Shown: positions 26,301-35,566, counted from the first letter of the stretch. The stretch: DNA of 64,000 nt from Brucella pseudogrignonensis (GCF_032190615.1 NZ_JAVLAT010000002.1:1106001-1170000); one strand, 5' to 3'. Notes: a model not told the origin generated them from the sequence alone. Program-made: numbers and translations.

Positions 26301-26480
26301 CTATTCCTCAAACAATAACGCAGCGTAATCCATAGCCCGATGCAGAATGCGAACAATAGATACACGATCATTATCTATTCGATAGAAAATAAGGGAATTA
26401 CCGTGCATCTGACGACGATAGCCTTAACATTCATAACGAGGCACTAATCGAAAGCTGCCAGCGAGCTCAGCTGAGGCGCG
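26301..26480 (-). pseudogene. ParE/RelE-type toxin C-terminal remnant
   Basis: Minus-strand codons give GYRRQMHGNSLIFYRIDNDRVSIVRILHRAMDYAALLFEE, ending at TAG 26301-26303. This is the usual end of ParE toxins (hydrophobic strand, RILHRAMD). A TAA stop directly before GYRR interrupts the frame; upstream of it ELAGSFRLVPRYEC looks like the preceding toxin segment. The N-terminal half and an antitoxin gene are missing, so the module is dead. Confidence 0.6.
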
Positions 26481-26499
26481 GCACATGTTAAGCAATTCG

Positions 26500-26642
26500 A
26501 GAAGAAGGAATAGCCGAATATGCTCACCGCGCACATCGAAAGCAGTAACTTCGCGGGGCACGCGACGACGCTTGTAGAAATAGTTTCCGTTTCGAATTTG
26601 GAGGTGTCGATCTGGGCCTTTTTCTGCACGCTTACGTGACAA
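26500..26642 (-). pseudogene. Tyrosine recombinase (phage-type integrase) N-terminal remnant
   Basis: RAEKGPDRHLQIRNGNYFYKRRRVPREVTAFDVRGEHIR resembles the N-terminal arm/DUF6538-like start of tyrosine integrases (HLQ-RNG-YY-RR-VP). Homology stops after about 45 residues and the frame runs into toxin-like sequence; the catalytic domain is gone. The start lies 120 bp past the 3' end of tRNA-His, the standard place for the integrase of an island inserted in a tRNA gene. Confidence 0.6.
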
Positions 26643-26761
26643 TCAGACCATCCCCCAAATCCTTATGTGCGCTTTATGTGGCACGAAATCAGGCGTTTAG
26701 GAAATATGCTGCATTTATAAATCAAATTTATACAATAAAATCAATGCCTTAAGGGATTAGA

Positions 26762-26838
26762 TGGTACGGACGGGTGGATTCGAACCACCGACCTCAGGAG
26801 CCACAATCCTGCGCTCTAACCAACTGAGCTACGACCGC
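26762..26838 (-). tRNA. tRNA-His (anticodon GTG)
   Basis: A 77-nt cloverleaf: 5' acceptor strand GCGGTCG, D arm GCTC/GAGC, anticodon stem CAGGA/TCCTG around the loop TTGTGGC (GTG), T arm GGTGG/CCACC around TTCGAAT, 3' strand CGTCCGT and encoded ACCA. The discriminator is A and the 1:72 pair is G:U. A canonical tRNA-His has C73 paired with an extra G at -1. The 5:68 position is a U:U mismatch. No other tRNA is in the window. Confidence 0.95.
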
Positions 26839-27191
26839 GTACCTAAATCTCAACGAACCTTCTTTCGATGTTCGCTGACAGGGGGTCACATACGGAGAAT
26901 CGAACAACATTGCAAGTGATTATAACGATCTTTTTTGAAGATTTCCCCGTTTGTTAGCTCGAAACCCGTAATCACTAAAATTCTACGCAATCCGGTTACC
27001 AAGTTTTATGCATGGTTGTGCATAAACAAGGATTATTCACCGAGACATAAAATTGGCTTACCCACATTAACTAATGAAATAGAAAATCAGGCCCATATCG
27101 AAGGCGAATATAGACCCCACTTCGGAAGAGGCTTATTAAAGAATTATTAATTGGCACTCTGAGTGGTAACGAGAACAGTTGAAGGACCGGT
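26839..27191. other. Upstream region of tRNA-His and pdhS
   Basis: A 353-bp gap that must contain the divergent promoters of tRNA-His (minus) and pdhS (plus). An open frame at 26935-27150 has no ribosome site or recognisable content. GAAGGA lies 5 nt before the pdhS ATG. I see no CtrA full site (TTAA-N7-TTAA) that I would defend. Confidence 0.4.
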
Positions 27192-30100
27192 ATGTCAGGA
27201 TCATACCCATTCATTGATGTAGTCGCGCTAGACAATATCAGCGAAGGCTTTGCCAGAGGCGATGCTCAGCTTGTGCTGACGCGCGACTTATCGACTGTCC
27301 TTTGGATCAATGGTTCCGGCGCCAAACTTTTCGGCTTTGAACGCATCCAAGACATTATTGGCGGCCAACTCGAGCTGCCCATTGCAACGCGCCGCCAAAT
27401 CGCGGGTGCCAGCAGTGAAACGGCGAGTGAACCACGCATCGTCTCTGTACGCCTTAATTCTGGACTTCGTTCAGAAATTATACGTCTACACGTTTCGCAT
27501 CTCACAATGCCGGACGGCATTGAAGCGTTATTGCTTACGTCAGAACAAGAAGGCCGTACGCCAGATGCCATTATTGCCGGTCTCAGCGATGAGACGACAC
27601 ATGTGGCACTCATGGACGATAAGGCTCACTTGATTGCTACAAGCGAGCGCTTTGCAGCGCTCGATATTTCCGTTTCAACACTGGAAGACCTAATCATCGA
27701 AACGCGCGATGCAGCCGAGCGGATCGTGAAGCGCCGCATTCGTGCTGGAAAAAACTCGGTGCCCGGCGCAATTGTCAAGCTCACCGACAATCCTGTGATG
27801 CATCTCATCTGTATCGTAGGTGAAGCGACAACCGCAATCAAAACGGATACGCCCGCAATAGCTGCGATCGTTGAAGATGAGAAAGAGGCTGAAAAGCCAA
27901 CCGCTCCGAAAAACTTCGTTTTTGATTCAGAGGGATCGCCTGCTCGCTTCATCTGGAAAGTTGATGCGGAAGGCACGTTTACCGAAGTTTCGCCGGAACT
28001 GGGCAATATTATCGGGCCAAACGCAGCAGATGTGGTTGGTCGACGCTTTGCCGAAGTGGCGAATGTTTTTGGTTTTGACACCGATGGCAGCATTAACGCA
28101 CTCTTACAGCAGCGTGATACATGGTCAGGCAAGAAGCTCTTATGGCCGGTTGAAGGCACAAGCTTGCGCGTGCCAGTAGAACTTGCAGCACTGCCCGTCT
28201 ATTCGCGTGATCGCGAATTCATCGGGTTCCGCGGCTTTGGCCTTGTTCGCCCTGAAGACGCAGAGCAAGACCCCGAAACAATTGGGACAGTCCTCGCAGG
28301 CGGAACGCCGACAAAGCGAGACTCGGCACCGACTATTCAGGAAATGCTTAGTGCCGATGATGAAGACGATATTCTGGCTCTTTCAGAAGAAATCGCCAAT
28401 GATGATCGGCCTGAAGCAAAGCATAAACAATCAGAAGCCCCAACGCTTCCGTTTGAACTGACGCCCAATCCCGGCCGCCGGGAATCTGACAAGGTCATTG
28501 AGTTGCTTAATGCGGCAGCCCGCGGAAAAGTAGAAGCAGATCAGACAAAGCAGCGGAAAGGCAAAGAACAGCGGCCGGAAGGTGGCTTGACCACGACAGA
28601 ACGCAATGCATTTCGCGAAATTGCGGATCGGCTGCGCAAGCAGGGACTGGCGAATTCTCGTCAGGACACAGATGCTTTGCCAGACGACGTTGCACATACG
28701 CCACCAGCCGCAGACCGCGTTGCGCCTATAGCGCTTGTATCGGAAAACACATCCGTTGCGGATGAGACGTCGACGCCTGCAATACCTGCGAAACAGCAGC
28801 TTGCTGACGAAACCGCACTACTCGCCAATCTTCCTATCCCCGTTATCATTCATTCAGGCGATACAATTCATTACGTCAATCAGTCTCTCTTAGACCTGAC
28901 TGGCTATGCAGCGCTCACTGAAATCCAACAAGCTGGTGGCATTACGATCCTGTTCAACAGTGACCGAAGTGACGACGAGAAAGCCGACGGCATGGTGCTG
29001 CGCCGTGCTGATGGCAGTGAAGCGCCTGTAGAAGCACATCTGAACGCCATTAACTGGCAAGATGGCCGCGCTTTGATGCTAAGCCTTATGCCGATGACGA
29101 GCGCTACAAATGTTAGTCTGACAGAGAGTGCGGATCAGCGAGCACTTCAAGGACACATCGAAGAACTCAAAACCATTCTTGATACGGCCACGGATGGCGT
29201 CGTACTCATCGACACTGACGGGCGCATGCGGTCCATGAACCATTCCGCAGCCGCTTTGTTCGGCTATGATCAGGCTGATACCGAAGGCAAATTCTTCTCC
29301 ATGCTCTTTGCCATCGAAAGCCAGCGCGCAGCGATGGATTATCTGCATAGCTTATCCGACAATGGTGTTCTCAGCGTTCTCAATGATGGACGCGAAGTCA
29401 TTGGCCGCGAAGCACAAGGTGGCTTCATTCCGCTGTTCATGACGATGGGAAAGCTCCCTCATACAAGCGGCTTCTGCGCTGTTCTGCGCGACATAACGCA
29501 GTGGAAACGCACCGAAGAAGAACTGACAAATGCCCGCAAGGAAGCGGAGCGTGCTTCCCGCCAAAAAACTGAGTTTCTTGCCCGTATCAGCCATGAAATC
29601 CGCACTCCGCTGAATGCGATCATCGGGTTTTCCGAGTTGATGTCTGACGAAAAATTTGGCCCGATTGGGAACGAACGCTATCGTGATTATCTGCGCGACA
29701 TTAACCGTTCTGGCAATCACGTTCTGGCCTTGGTCAATGATCTGCTCGATATCTCGAAGATCGAAGCAGGCGGCGTCGACATGCAATTCGAAGCGGTTTC
29801 ACTCAACGATGCAATTGGCGAAGCAATTGCGTTGATGCAGCCGCAAGCCAATCGTGAACGCGTGATCATCCGTTCCAGCTTCCAGTCGAACCTGCCTGAT
29901 ATCGTTGCCGATGCACGTTCGATTAAGCAGGTCGCGCTCAACCTGCTTTCCAATGCCGTGCGCTTCACTGCAACAGGCGGACAAGTGATCGTTTCAACCA
30001 ATTACGAACTGAACGGCGATGTCGTGATGCGTGTTCGTGATACAGGCGTTGGCATGACCAAGCCTGAAATTGAACAAGCGCTTAAGCCCTTCCGTCAGGT

Positions 30101-30287
30101 TAACACCATGCAACGCCGTCAGAGTGAGAGCGCAAAAGACTGGCGCAATGAAGGTACGGGGCTTGGACTTCCACTGACCAAGGCTATGGTTGAAGCCAAT
30201 CGCGCCCAATTTACAATCGACTCTACGCCCGGACAGGGAACTGTCGTAGAAATCGTTTTCCCTCCGACACGCGTTCTGGCGGACTGA
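27192..30287 (+). CDS. pdhS: PdhS-type cell-cycle sensor histidine kinase
   Basis: A 1031-residue soluble kinase, nearly the length of Brucella PdhS (about 1035) and similar from the first residues (SGSYPFIDVVALDNISEGFARGDAQLVL). PdhS belongs to the PleC/DivJ group that sets the phosphorylation state of DivK and marks the old pole in Brucella. A long N-terminal sensor part holds a PAS domain (about 245-355) and a low-complexity linker (about 360-530). Two further PAS regions lie near 540-640 and 660-780. HisKA has the phospho-His in ARISHEIRTPLNAIIGFSELM (about 797-817) and the ATPase domain ends with GTGLGLPLTKAMVE. No membrane segment is seen. Confidence 0.93.
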   Translation: MSGSYPFIDVVALDNISEGFARGDAQLVLTRDLSTVLWINGSGAKLFGFERIQDIIGGQLELPIATRRQIAGASSETASEPRIVSVRLNSGLRSEIIRLHVSHLTMPDGIEALLLTSEQEGRTPDAIIAGLSDETTHVALMDDKAHLIATSERFAALDISVSTLEDLIIETRDAAERIVKRRIRAGKNSVPGAIVKLTDNPVMHLICIVGEATTAIKTDTPAIAAIVEDEKEAEKPTAPKNFVFDSEGSPARFIWKVDAEGTFTEVSPELGNIIGPNAADVVGRRFAEVANVFGFDTDGSINALLQQRDTWSGKKLLWPVEGTSLRVPVELAALPVYSRDREFIGFRGFGLVRPEDAEQDPETIGTVLAGGTPTKRDSAPTIQEMLSADDEDDILALSEEIANDDRPEAKHKQSEAPTLPFELTPNPGRRESDKVIELLNAAARGKVEADQTKQRKGKEQRPEGGLTTTERNAFREIADRLRKQGLANSRQDTDALPDDVAHTPPAADRVAPIALVSENTSVADETSTPAIPAKQQLADETALLANLPIPVIIHSGDTIHYVNQSLLDLTGYAALTEIQQAGGITILFNSDRSDDEKADGMVLRRADGSEAPVEAHLNAINWQDGRALMLSLMPMTSATNVSLTESADQRALQGHIEELKTILDTATDGVVLIDTDGRMRSMNHSAAALFGYDQADTEGKFFSMLFAIESQRAAMDYLHSLSDNGVLSVLNDGREVIGREAQGGFIPLFMTMGKLPHTSGFCAVLRDITQWKRTEEELTNARKEAERASRQKTEFLARISHEIRTPLNAIIGFSELMSDEKFGPIGNERYRDYLRDINRSGNHVLALVNDLLDISKIEAGGVDMQFEAVSLNDAIGEAIALMQPQANRERVIIRSSFQSNLPDIVADARSIKQVALNLLSNAVRFTATGGQVIVSTNYELNGDVVMRVRDTGVGMTKPEIEQALKPFRQVNTMQRRQSESAKDWRNEGTGLGLPLTKAMVEANRAQFTIDSTPGQGTVVEIVFPPTRVLAD

Positions 30288-30302
30288 TGCTACAAAATAT
30301 AA

Positions 30303-30326
30303 AGCCCTCTCTTTAGAGGGCTTTTT
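30303..30326 (+). terminator. Intrinsic terminator of pdhS
   Basis: Stem AGCCCTCT (30303-30310) with AGAGGGCT (30315-30322), 4-nt loop, then TTTT. It starts 16 nt after the pdhS stop. Confidence 0.85.
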
Positions 30327-30335
30327 CTATTGATC

Positions 30336-30560
30336 AAAAAAAAAACGCCGGTAAAAACCAGCGTTTGAGAATCTCAGAGACAAAGAGACACAGAAGCAAA
30401 CATAGACGAAGCTGAGGCAGCTCGATCATCGCTCAGTGTTAAACTCTTTATCGGGCCAAACCAGTTAATAGGGCGTTAAATATGGGTGCTCGGATTCAGA
30501 CATTAGAAACTCGCGTAAAATCAGGGTTAATTTCTTAGAAACAATTGTTTAACCATAGGC
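30336..30560 (-). ncRNA. Candidate small RNA ending at an orphan minus-strand terminator
   Basis: At 30347-30365 the minus strand folds AACGC-T-GGT against ACC-G-GCGTT with a T-rich loop and runs into ten T residues (30336-30345). This is a strong intrinsic terminator, but no minus-strand gene ends here: the next one to the right stops at 32598. A second hairpin (GAAGCTG/CAGCTC region, about 30408-30427) lies upstream. The right boundary is a guess; I see no convincing promoter. The interval also serves as the asmA promoter region on the other strand. Confidence 0.35.
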
Positions 30561-30638
30561 AGGAATCAGCATAGGCGGCTTTGCTTTGCCACAGTGCTGG
30601 GTTAGATTACGAAATGTGTCTCACTGATAGGATGGTTG

Positions 30639-32576
30639 ATGCGCTGGCCCCGATTTATGCGCCTTATTATTGCGGTCATCATTCTTGGTGCGGCAGCAGT
30701 AGCCACCCTGCTCGCGGTCATACCGTTTATTGTCTCGACCGATGCGATCCGTATCCGTGTCGCACAGGAGATCAGCGCATGGACCGGCTATAGCGTCGAA
30801 CTGCGTGAAGCACCGCGTTTGCGGGTGTTTCCAGTTTTGCGTGCGTCGCTTGATGGCGTGACACTAAGCAAACTGTCCGACCCGGGTGCAAAGCCCTTTA
30901 TGAGTGCCAATCGTATTGAAATCGAGCTTTCTCCGCTTGATGCCATCATGGGACGACTATCATTCTCTGAAACGCAAGTTGTCAGGCCACATTTTAACAT
31001 CGGTGGGCCAGTTGATAATTTTGCTGAACTTCTCGATGCGATTGCAAGTTCAAACGGCCGGCTTGGCACCGCCATCCGCGCGCAGCGCGCCTTGCAGCAG
31101 AACGGTGCGAATGACAAAACACTTGCAGCACAACAAGCGTCCCAGCCGTTCGGTCGTGTTGTTCTTCGCGACGGAACGGTCTCGTTCAGCGATCCAGATT
31201 CGCAGGAAGAACCGAAAGACGACCAGCAAATCACCAAGCTGAACGCCACACTTGAATGGCCTCGCACCTCAAGCGCTGCAACGCTTCGCGGCAGTGCACT
31301 CTGGCGCGGTGAAAATACGCAATTCAGCCTGACCGCAGCTCAAGCCTTGCCGCTTCTTGCAGGCGGGACCTCCAATGTTACAGCGAGTTTCACATCAACG
31401 CCTCTCAACATCACATTTGAAGGCAAGGCCAATATTTCCAAAGATCGTTTCTTTGAAGGCGCGTTGAGCGCCAAGACGCCTTCTTTGAGCAATTCGCTGC
31501 GCTGGCTGGCGCTACCGCCTGTGGCGGGAAGTACGGAAATTGGTGCCTTTTCACTTGCTTCGACGATCACCTCGACTCCTCGCCGTCTGAAATTCGACAA
31601 TGTCGAAATGACAACGGACGAAAGTCCGGCAAAAGGTGTAATTGACGTTGGTTTTGAGCAGGATACGCCAGCAATCACCGGAACACTGGCTTTTGAAAAG
31701 CTCAATCTGCGACGTCTTTTTTCGATTTTTGTGCCACTGCCTGAAAACCAGCCACGTTCGCCGAGCGATCGGGATCTAAACGAGCGCGACATCATCAATA
31801 CGAGTTTCATCGATCGATCAGAACTCGACCTTCGTCTCTCCGCGCAAACCGCCACAGCCGGGCCGGTCACCATGACTGGCGTGGCAGCGGCCGTGCAGAT
31901 TAGAGGCGGTCGGGCAATGTTTGACATTGGAGATGCCAAAGCCTTTAATGGCATTTTACAGGCCAATCTTCAAATTGTGCGTGATCTCAAAACAGCAACC
32001 GGAGAATTGCGCTTCAACGCGTCTGATATTGATAGCTCACAGCTTTTCGCAGCGCTCGGTTTCGAGAAGCCGTTCGTCAATGGCAAAGGCAATGTCTCGC
32101 TATTTATGAAGGCTCCTGCAAATCGTTGGTCAGGCTTACTTAATAATGCGCAAGGCAATGTCTCAGTGCAGTTGAACAACGGACAAATGCAAGGCTTCTC
32201 AGTTCAGGATTTTTTGACGAAAGCCGAAAGTCAGGGCTTTTTCGCGCTTGAGCGACAGGAAAATGTATCGCTGGCTTTCAATCGCCTCGATGTGAAAGCA
32301 AATCTTTCCGACGGTGTAGCGTCGTTAGAAAATGCAACGCTCGTCACATCACAAGGCACACTTAATCTTGCTGGTATTGTACCATTTGTGGATCGAAGTC
32401 TGGCGCTGAGTGGCGAAGTTATCTTCCCCGATAGTCAACCTCAGCAACAGGAAAATACAGACGGTCAGCAGGCACAACCTTCGCCCGTGAAGCCGCCACT
32501 GCATTTCTTCGTGGGCGGTTCATGGGATCGTCCCTTTATTTCGCCATCGACCATGGGAAGCGGAACAGCGCAGTAA
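30639..32576 (+). CDS. AsmA-family envelope protein
   Basis: A 645-residue protein with one N-terminal membrane anchor (residues about 8-30, IIAVIILGAAAVATLLAVIPFIV) and a long periplasmic part rich in beta structure. The start (IRIRVAQEISAWTGYSVELREAPRLRVFPVLRASLDGVTL) and the C-terminal AsmA domain (GVAAAVQIRGGRAMFDIGDAKAFNGILQANLQ, NGKGNVSLFMKAPANRWSGLL) are family-typical. AsmA-like proteins are bridge-type envelope proteins linked to outer-membrane lipid homeostasis. ATG 30639 is preferred to the TTG one codon earlier; AGGATGG precedes it. Confidence 0.85.
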   Translation: MRWPRFMRLIIAVIILGAAAVATLLAVIPFIVSTDAIRIRVAQEISAWTGYSVELREAPRLRVFPVLRASLDGVTLSKLSDPGAKPFMSANRIEIELSPLDAIMGRLSFSETQVVRPHFNIGGPVDNFAELLDAIASSNGRLGTAIRAQRALQQNGANDKTLAAQQASQPFGRVVLRDGTVSFSDPDSQEEPKDDQQITKLNATLEWPRTSSAATLRGSALWRGENTQFSLTAAQALPLLAGGTSNVTASFTSTPLNITFEGKANISKDRFFEGALSAKTPSLSNSLRWLALPPVAGSTEIGAFSLASTITSTPRRLKFDNVEMTTDESPAKGVIDVGFEQDTPAITGTLAFEKLNLRRLFSIFVPLPENQPRSPSDRDLNERDIINTSFIDRSELDLRLSAQTATAGPVTMTGVAAAVQIRGGRAMFDIGDAKAFNGILQANLQIVRDLKTATGELRFNASDIDSSQLFAALGFEKPFVNGKGNVSLFMKAPANRWSGLLNNAQGNVSVQLNNGQMQGFSVQDFLTKAESQGFFALERQENVSLAFNRLDVKANLSDGVASLENATLVTSQGTLNLAGIVPFVDRSLALSGEVIFPDSQPQQQENTDGQQAQPSPVKPPLHFFVGGSWDRPFISPSTMGSGTAQ

Positions 32577-32589
32577 TCTGCGCTGTTCC
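32562..32589. terminator. Shared stem-loop between convergent asmA-like gene and potI
   Basis: Perfect 12-bp stem (GGAACAGCGCAG with CTGCGCTGTTCC) and loop TAAT. The asmA-like stop codon TAA forms part of the loop, and the potI stop is 9 bp away. It has no long T-run, but it sits exactly between two converging genes and can serve both. Confidence 0.6.
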
Positions 32590-32597
32590 TTATTCGT

Positions 32598-33419
32598 TTA
32601 ACCCATACGAAATGCTGCTTGCTCGTCGCGACGGCGCTGCACTTCACGGCGCTTGTTAACAACCGACGCGATGATTACACCCGCCGTTACGATTGCGATC
32701 AAGATGGTGCAAACCGCATTGATTTCCGGCGTCACCCCGAGCCGAACCTGCGAGTAGATTTTCATCGGCAGTGTGGTTGCGCCCGGACCCGAGGTGAAGC
32801 TTGCAATCACCAAATCATCCAGCGAAAGGGTGAAGGCCAGCATCCAGCCGGAAACAACGGCAGGCAGGATGACCGGAAGCGTAATCTTCATGAAAGTGGT
32901 GACGGGCGGCGCACCAAGATCCATCGCCGCTTCTTCCAACGAACGGTCGAAGCTTACCAGACGTGATTGCACAACCACGGCCACAAAACACATTGAGAAA
33001 GTGATGTGTGCAAGCGTTACAGTCCAGAAACCACGATCAAAGTTCATCGCCACGAACAATAGCAATAGCGAAAGGCCAGTGATCACATCCGGCATAACCA
33101 GTGGTGCATAGACCATGCCGGAAAACAGGATACGTCCGCGAAACCGCGTATAACGTGTCAGTGCCAATGCTGCCAGCGTGCCAAGCAGTGTTGCAATGGT
33201 AGCCGACAAAAGCCCAACGCGGATTGTCACCCACGCGGCATCCATCAGCGCCTGATTGCGGAAGAGTTCGCCATACCACTTGGTTGAGAAACCGGCCCAA
33301 ACGGTCACGAGACGGGATTCGTTGAATGAATAAATGACCAGCAGAACAATCGGCAGATAGAGGAAAGCGAAACCGAGCGCGACTGAGGCGATGTTAAAAC
33401 GGGACCAGTTGTTCTGCAT
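32598..33419 (-). CDS. potI: Putrescine ABC transporter permease PotI
   Basis: A 273-residue inner-membrane permease with about six helices and the binding-protein-dependent transport loop EEAAMDLGAPPVTTFMKITLPVILP (EAA motif, ATPase contact). It starts directly after potH with a 1-bp gap. Together with PotH it forms the channel for putrescine import. Best matches among the Pot systems are PotI/PotC types; the full four-gene order potFGHI supports putrescine over spermidine. Confidence 0.87.
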   Translation of the reverse strand: MQNNWSRFNIASVALGFAFLYLPIVLLVIYSFNESRLVTVWAGFSTKWYGELFRNQALMDAAWVTIRVGLLSATIATLLGTLAALALTRYTRFRGRILFSGMVYAPLVMPDVITGLSLLLLFVAMNFDRGFWTVTLAHITFSMCFVAVVVQSRLVSFDRSLEEAAMDLGAPPVTTFMKITLPVILPAVVSGWMLAFTLSLDDLVIASFTSGPGATTLPMKIYSQVRLGVTPEINAVCTILIAIVTAGVIIASVVNKRREVQRRRDEQAAFRMG

Positions 33420-33420
33420 C

Positions 33421-34332
33421 TTATTTCCCCTTCTCCTGCTGGCGCGCCTGCACCTGCTGGAAAATCACAATCGGCACAATCAACAAGAGCAGCAGAACCA
33501 CTGCCACCGCCGAAGAAACCGGCCAGTCGCGATTGGAAAAGAACTCACTCCAAATTGTTTTACCGATCATCAATGTCTGCGACCCGCCTAGAAGATCAGG
33601 GATCACGAACTCACCAACCGCTGGAATGAAAACGAGGAAGCACCCCGCCACCACACCTGCAAGCGACAGGGGAAAAGTGATTTTCCAGAACGCTGAGAAC
33701 GCCGTGCAGCCGAGATCCTGCGCCGCCTCAATCAGCGAATAATCCATTTTTTCGAGTGATGAATAAATCGGCAATACCATAAACGGCAGATAGGAATAGA
33801 CGATACCAATGAAAATTGCCGTATCTGTGTTCAGAATATTCAGCGGTGTATCAATGACATTTAGCCACATCAGGAACTGGTTGAGCAGACCTTCTGGCTT
33901 CAAAATACCGATCCACGCATAAACGCGGATCAGGAAGGACGTCCAGAACGGCAGAATAACCAGCATCAACAATGTCGGGCGGAGGCTCTGCGGCGCACGC
34001 GCCATGCCGTACGCCATTGGATAAGCAACCAGCAGCGTTAAAAACGTTGAGATTGCCGCAATCCGTACGCTGGAAAGATACGCCATATAATAAAGCGGAT
34101 CGTCCATAAGCCACAGATAATTGTCGATAGAGAGCTGTTTTACGCGTTCCCATGCAAGACCAAAGCCCTGTGTGAGATCAATGACCGGTTGATAAGGTGG
34201 GATCGCCATCGTGACTTCGGAGAGCGAAATCTTGAAGACGATGAAAAACGGAATCAAAAAGAAGATCAGCAGCCACAGATAGGGAACTGCGATCACGAGA
34301 CGGCTGGTTATGGAAGCAATCAGCTTTTGCAT
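33421..34332 (-). CDS. potH: Putrescine ABC transporter permease PotH
   Basis: A 303-residue permease, about six membrane helices. The EAA loop is LIEAAQDLGCTAFSAFWKITFPLSLAG. N-terminal PYLWLLIFFLIPFFIVFKISLSE and the conserved block ILPFWTSFLIRVYAWIGILKPEGLLNQFL match PotH. It lies 13 bp downstream of potG and next to potI, in the order typical of polyamine operons. Confidence 0.88.
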   Translation of the reverse strand: MQKLIASITSRLVIAVPYLWLLIFFLIPFFIVFKISLSEVTMAIPPYQPVIDLTQGFGLAWERVKQLSIDNYLWLMDDPLYYMAYLSSVRIAAISTFLTLLVAYPMAYGMARAPQSLRPTLLMLVILPFWTSFLIRVYAWIGILKPEGLLNQFLMWLNVIDTPLNILNTDTAIFIGIVYSYLPFMVLPIYSSLEKMDYSLIEAAQDLGCTAFSAFWKITFPLSLAGVVAGCFLVFIPAVGEFVIPDLLGGSQTLMIGKTIWSEFFSNRDWPVSSAVAVVLLLLLIVPIVIFQQVQARQQEKGK

Positions 34333-34345
34333 GTGCCTCCCCTCC

Positions 34346-35491
34346 TTAAGCTGTCAGCACCAGACCGGCATCGGTATCAAATGAAACCCATACGCGCTCA
34401 TCATAGGTCAGCGGGTTTTCCGTCTTGCGCACAGCATTCAGGCTTGCAGCCTTGATGGTGCGACCATTGTCGAGACGAACGTGAAAAACCGTCATATCAC
34501 CAAAATAAGCAATATCCCAAAGCTCACCCTCAACTGCGTTGACGGAGGTTTCTTCCGGCTTTTCACGGGTGATGCGTGTCTTTTCAGGACGCACCGCATA
34601 CCAGACTTTCTGGCCAGCGCTCAGTTGCTCGCGGGTTTCGGTCTGAATGTGAAAGCCGAATTTTTCGGTGGCGATTTCTGCCTCGCCATTCCCGGCCTTC
34701 ACCACTTCGCCTTCAATGATGTTCACATTGCCGATGAAGTCGGCAACGAACTTGGAGCCCGGCGCTTCATAGACTTCAGCAGGTGTCGCTACCTGCATGA
34801 TACGACCCTTGTCCATGACGGCAATACGATCGGACATGGTCATCGCTTCTTCCTGATCGTGGGTGACGACCATGAAAGTCAGGCCCAGCTTGACCTGCAA
34901 ATCCATCAGCTCGAACTGGGTTTCTTCGCGAAGCTTCTTATCAAGAGCACCAAGCGGCTCATCAAGAAGCAACACTTTCGGGCGCTTGGCAACAGCTCGT
35001 GCCAACGCCACACGCTGTCGCTGACCGCCAGAAAGCTGATGCGGCTTGCGCTTGCCAAATTTTTCCAATTTGACGAGCTTTAGCATTTCCGCAACGCGCG
35101 CATCGATTTCCGATTTTGCCATACCGTCCTGCTTGAGACCGAACGCAATATTGTTTTCAACCGTCATATGCGGGAACAGCGCATAGGACTGGAACATCAT
35201 ATTGACCGGACGCTTATAGGGAGGAATGCCGCGCATATCCTGACCATCGAGCGTGATGCGGCCAGAGGTCGGCTCTTCAAAGCCAGCCAGCATGCGCATC
35301 AATGTGGTCTTGCCGCAGCCGGAAGCACCCAGAAGCGAGAAAAACTCGCGATTAAAAACATTGAGCGAAAGATCATCAACAGCAGTAAAATCGCCGAAAA
35401 TCTTTGTTACATTCTCGAAAGAAATAAAAGGCTTCGCAGCAGGATCATTCCAAGGTGCGAATTTGCGGCGAAAGCTGCCAAAAGATTCCAT
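34346..35491 (-). CDS. potG: Putrescine ABC transporter ATPase PotG
   Basis: A 381-residue ATPase. Walker A GASGCGKTT, ABC signature LSGGQRQRV, Walker B VLLLDEPLGALD, H-loop VTHDQEEAMTMSDRI. The C-terminal TOBE domain (about residues 290-381) is typical of the PotA/PotG type. GGGGAACGGA precedes the ATG. It is separated from potF by 163 bp that hold a hairpin. Confidence 0.9.
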   Translation of the reverse strand: MESFGSFRRKFAPWNDPAAKPFISFENVTKIFGDFTAVDDLSLNVFNREFFSLLGASGCGKTTLMRMLAGFEEPTSGRITLDGQDMRGIPPYKRPVNMMFQSYALFPHMTVENNIAFGLKQDGMAKSEIDARVAEMLKLVKLEKFGKRKPHQLSGGQRQRVALARAVAKRPKVLLLDEPLGALDKKLREETQFELMDLQVKLGLTFMVVTHDQEEAMTMSDRIAVMDKGRIMQVATPAEVYEAPGSKFVADFIGNVNIIEGEVVKAGNGEAEIATEKFGFHIQTETREQLSAGQKVWYAVRPEKTRITREKPEETSVNAVEGELWDIAYFGDMTVFHVRLDNGRTIKAASLNAVRKTENPLTYDERVWVSFDTDAGLVLTA

Positions 35492-35566
35492 TCCGTTCCC
35501 CTATCGCTCTATCAGGAACCTGACATTCACAGGCAGAGCCTGCCATTAAGGTATATTTTAAGACGT

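Noticed and set aside
26935..27150. 71-codon frame between tRNA-His and pdhS
   Set aside because: No ribosome site, no recognisable motif, lies in the promoter region.
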